From: Rhodoferax sp.
Lineage (GTDB): Bacteria > Pseudomonadota > Gammaproteobacteria > Burkholderiales > Burkholderiaceae_C
Length of the DNA stretch: 16,736 bases
Assembly: GCA_021737905.1 (NCBI GenBank)
Contig: JAIPDA010000014.1
Location: 1-16,736, forward strand
Direction of reading: 5' to 3'
The translations under genes were made by a program, and so were the position numbers. Positions 14,833 through 16,736 of the stretch are shown piece by piece. The stretch's first letter is position 1, and each line of letters begins with the position of its first letter. The notes beneath the pieces are model-generated. The model saw only the letters and a program-made list of their open reading frames with translations, did no database searches and had not been told where the DNA came from.

Positions 14833-15708
14833 ATGAATGAGTCGTTTGAACGTCTGATAGCGCGTGTCGAAACCCTGATCACGCGCATCGAATCTGTGTT
14901 GCCGCAGCCTTTGAGTGCGCCCGACTGGCAAGCCTCGGTGGCTTTTCGCTATCGCAAACGCAGCTCAGGGCACGGCAGCCTGGAGCCTGTCATGCATTTG
15001 GGCACTATGGGTCTGGACGACCTGAAAGAAATCAACGAACAAAAAGACAAGATCCGGCGCAACACGGAGCAGTTTGTCAGCGGCGTGCCGGCCAACAACG
15101 TCTTGCTGACCGGCTCGCGTGGTACAGGCAAGTCGTCGCTTATCAAAGCTTGCTTGAACGCCTACGCAGCACGGGGCTTGCGGCTGATTGAAGTCGACAA
15201 AGCCGACCTCACTGATTTACCCGACATCGTTGAGTTGGTTTTTGACCGGGCTGAGAAATTCATCATCTATTGCGATGACCTCAGCTTTGAAGAAGGCGAG
15301 TCGGGCTACAAAGCGCTCAAGTCGATTTTGGACGGCTCGATTGCCGCCGCGACGCCCAATGTGCTGATCTACGCCACCAGCAACCGCCGCCATTTGCTGC
15401 CAGAGTACATGGCCGAAAACCTCACGTACACGCACACCGACGACGGTGAAGTGCATCCCGGTGAAGTGGTCGAAGAAAAAATTTCCCTCTCCGAGCGCTT
15501 TGGTTTGTGGGTGAGTTTTTACCCTTTCAGTCAGGACGAGTACCTGAGCATCGTGGCGCAGTGGTTGTCTTCCTTTGGCGTCAGCCCGGCGGACATTGAG
15601 GCCGCTAAGCCCGCATCCATGGTGTGGGCGCTGGAGCGTGGCTCGCGCAGTGGCCGTGTGGCCTTTCAATTTGCCCGCGACTACGCCGGCCAGCACACCA
15701 AGGCATGA
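14833..15708 (+). CDS. AAA+ ATPase of the DUF815 family, function unknown
   Basis: The protein has 291 residues and a single predicted ATPase domain. Walker A is GSRGTGKS (residues 94-101, with K100), and Walker B ends in the acidic pair D148-D149 (FIIYCDDLSFEEGE). A sensor-1-like asparagine appears in LIYATSNRRHLLP. The phrase LGLDDLKEINEQKDKIRRNTEQFVSG (with GTMG before it) is characteristic of DUF815 proteins. No signal peptide or membrane segment is visible, so it is probably cytoplasmic. ATG 14833 is chosen because it starts only 4 bp after argJ and gives the normal N-terminus; an upstream in-frame start at 14734 would lie inside argJ. Its stop overlaps the Nudix start (ATGA). The physiological role is not established; context next to secA, argJ and mutT is conserved in related bacteria as far as I recall. 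Confidence 0.88.
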   Translation: MNESFERLIARVETLITRIESVLPQPLSAPDWQASVAFRYRKRSSGHGSLEPVMHLGTMGLDDLKEINEQKDKIRRNTEQFVSGVPANNVLLTGSRGTGKSSLIKACLNAYAARGLRLIEVDKADLTDLPDIVELVFDRAEKFIIYCDDLSFEEGESGYKALKSILDGSIAAATPNVLIYATSNRRHLLPEYMAENLTYTHTDDGEVHPGEVVEEKISLSERFGLWVSFYPFSQDEYLSIVAQWLSSFGVSPADIEAAKPASMVWALERGSRSGRVAFQFARDYAGQHTKA

Positions 15709-16205
15709 CTGTGCTGGTGGCTGACGCCGACAGCCCACGCGAGGGCGGCGCTGGCCGTCAGGTGGTGGATGTCGCCGTCGGGGTTTTGTTGCGCAGCAAT
15801 GGCGAATTTCTTCTCACATCGCGTCCCCTCGGCAAGGTCTATGAGGGCTACTGGGAGTTTCCGGGCGGCAAACTCGAAGCTGGTGAGACGGTTGAAGCAG
15901 CCTTGCGCCGCGAACTGCTGGAAGAAATCGGTATCAACATTGGTGCTGTGCACGCATGGCGTGTTGAACTCGTTGACTATCCGCACGCCCTCGTGCGTTT
16001 AAATTTTTGCAAGGTCTTTGATTGGACCGGCGAATTGACCATGCGAGAAGGACAGGCCTTTGCATGGCAAACACTGCCTGTGAAGGTGCAACCGGTGTTG
16101 CCCGGCACCGTGCCTGTGCTGGCTTGGTTTGCCCGGGAGCGTGGCTTCATGGGGGCAACGCACCATGCCGAGTTGCAAGGCCAGGCGCAGCAGCCCAAGC
16201 CTTGA
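15705..16205 (+). CDS. mutT: MutT-type Nudix hydrolase (probable 8-oxo-dGTP diphosphatase)
   Basis: The protein has 166 residues with one Nudix fold. The Nudix box GX5EX7REUXEEXGU is complete at residues 55-77 (G55, E61, R69-E70, E73-E74, G76), directly after YWEFPGG, as in MutT. MutT removes 8-oxo-dGTP from the nucleotide pool and so prevents A:T to C:G mutations. A neighbouring position to secA is also seen for E. coli mutT, which supports this assignment. The N-terminus is about 15 residues longer than E. coli MutT before the VAVGVLL strand, and the C-terminus carries a Gln-rich tail. ATG 15705 overlaps the ATPase stop by 4 nt, indicating coupling. Another Nudix substrate cannot be excluded. 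The gene is convergent with proS, with an 18-bp gap. Confidence 0.88.
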   Translation: MTVLVADADSPREGGAGRQVVDVAVGVLLRSNGEFLLTSRPLGKVYEGYWEFPGGKLEAGETVEAALRRELLEEIGINIGAVHAWRVELVDYPHALVRLNFCKVFDWTGELTMREGQAFAWQTLPVKVQPVLPGTVPVLAWFARERGFMGATHHAELQGQAQQPKP

Positions 16206-16223
16206 AGTCCGCGGCAAGGACTC

Positions 16224-16736
16224 TCAGCTCAATTTAGTTTTGAGAAAGCTGGCAATGTCTGCCACCGGCACCTGGGTGGACGCGGCATCGCGGCGGTGCT
16301 GGTACTCCACATGCCCTTCTTTCAGGCCGCGGTCGCCGATGGTGACGCGGTGCGGCACGCCAATGAGCTCCCAGTCGGCGAACATGGCGCCGGGGCGCTC
16401 GCCACGGTCGTCCAGAATGACGTCCACACCGGCAGCCATCAAGGCTTCATAGAGAGTCATTGCGGCGCTTTGAACTTCGGGGAAACGGTCCGGGCTGATC
16501 GGGCAGATCACCATGGTGAAAGGCGCGATGGCGTCCGGCCAGATGATCCCGCGCTCGTCATGATTTTGCTCGATGGCGGCAGCCGGCAGGCGCGTGATGC
16601 CAATGCCGTAGCAGCCCATCTCCATGAACTGCGGCTTGCCGTTTTCGCCCAGAAAAGTGGCGTTCATGGCCTGGCTGTATTTGGTGCCCAGGTAAAAAAC
16701 GTGACCCACCTCGATACCGCGCTCAATCGACAGCGG
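16224..16736 (-). CDS. proS: prolyl-tRNA synthetase, C-terminal part (5' end outside window)
   Basis: This is the 3' portion (171 codons) of a class II aminoacyl-tRNA synthetase that charges tRNA-Pro. The frame stays open to the last base, so the gene starts beyond the right edge. The sequence begins LSIERGIEVGHVFYLGTKYS, the canonical ProS segment after the editing insertion. Class II motif 3 is GCYGIGITRLPAAAIEQ with the conserved arginine. The remainder (about 110 residues, from IAPFTMVICPI to the end) is the anticodon-binding domain, with DDRGERPGAMFADWELIGVPHRVTIGDRGL typical of bacterial-type ProS. It is convergent with mutT. The internal ATG near 16709 is not the start. Confidence 0.95.
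   Translation of the reverse strand, partial: PLSIERGIEVGHVFYLGTKYSQAMNATFLGENGKPQFMEMGCYGIGITRLPAAAIEQNHDERGIIWPDAIAPFTMVICPISPDRFPEVQSAAMTLYEALMAAGVDVILDDRGERPGAMFADWELIGVPHRVTIGDRGLKEGHVEYQHRRDAASTQVPVADIASFLKTKLS

Overview
The window looks like a chromosomal segment of a betaproteobacterium, most likely order Burkholderiales and probably Comamonadaceae-like (Rhodoferax/Polaromonas type). This rests on the gene neighbourhoods (petABC followed by sspAB; a DciA/DUF721 gene beside secA, then argJ, a DUF815 ATPase, a Nudix gene and proS), on the protein sequences, and on a lone tripartite-tricarboxylate (Bug/TctC) binding protein of the kind that is very abundant in this order. No database search was possible, so the taxonomy is inference.

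Left part (1-4977, all on +): the 3' end of pdxA (vitamin B6 synthesis); a promoter and the complete petA-petB-petC operon for the cytochrome bc1 complex; a weak hairpin; the pair sspA-sspB (stringent starvation protein A and the ClpXP adaptor SspB); and a tRNA-Thr(UGU) gene with its own strong terminator.

Middle part (5146-10101): an accessory catabolic block. On the minus strand, in transcription order, lie a class III (CaiB/BaiF) CoA-transferase, a GntR/HutC-type regulator, a CitE-like (HpcH/HpaI) CoA-ester lyase and a double-hotdog MaoC-type hydratase. A Bug/TctC-type periplasmic binding protein is transcribed divergently across a 58-bp AT-rich control region with palindromes. The enzymes make a logical three-step route: activate a dicarboxylic acid as its CoA ester, hydrate the double bond, then cleave the hydroxyacyl-CoA. 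This logic is known for mesaconate/itaconate-type C5 acids. The actual substrate cannot be read from the sequence. This block is the most novel part of the window.

Right part (10191-16736): a short DciA/DUF721 gene on the minus strand, then a + strand housekeeping run of secA (preprotein translocase ATPase), argJ (arginine biosynthesis), a DUF815-type AAA+ ATPase and a MutT-type Nudix hydrolase. The ATPase and Nudix genes overlap by 4 bp. The run ends against the convergent 3' part of proS, which continues beyond the window.

No gene-free stretch exceeds about 225 bp. I saw no insertion sequence, transposase, integrase, CRISPR array or convincing attachment-site repeat.
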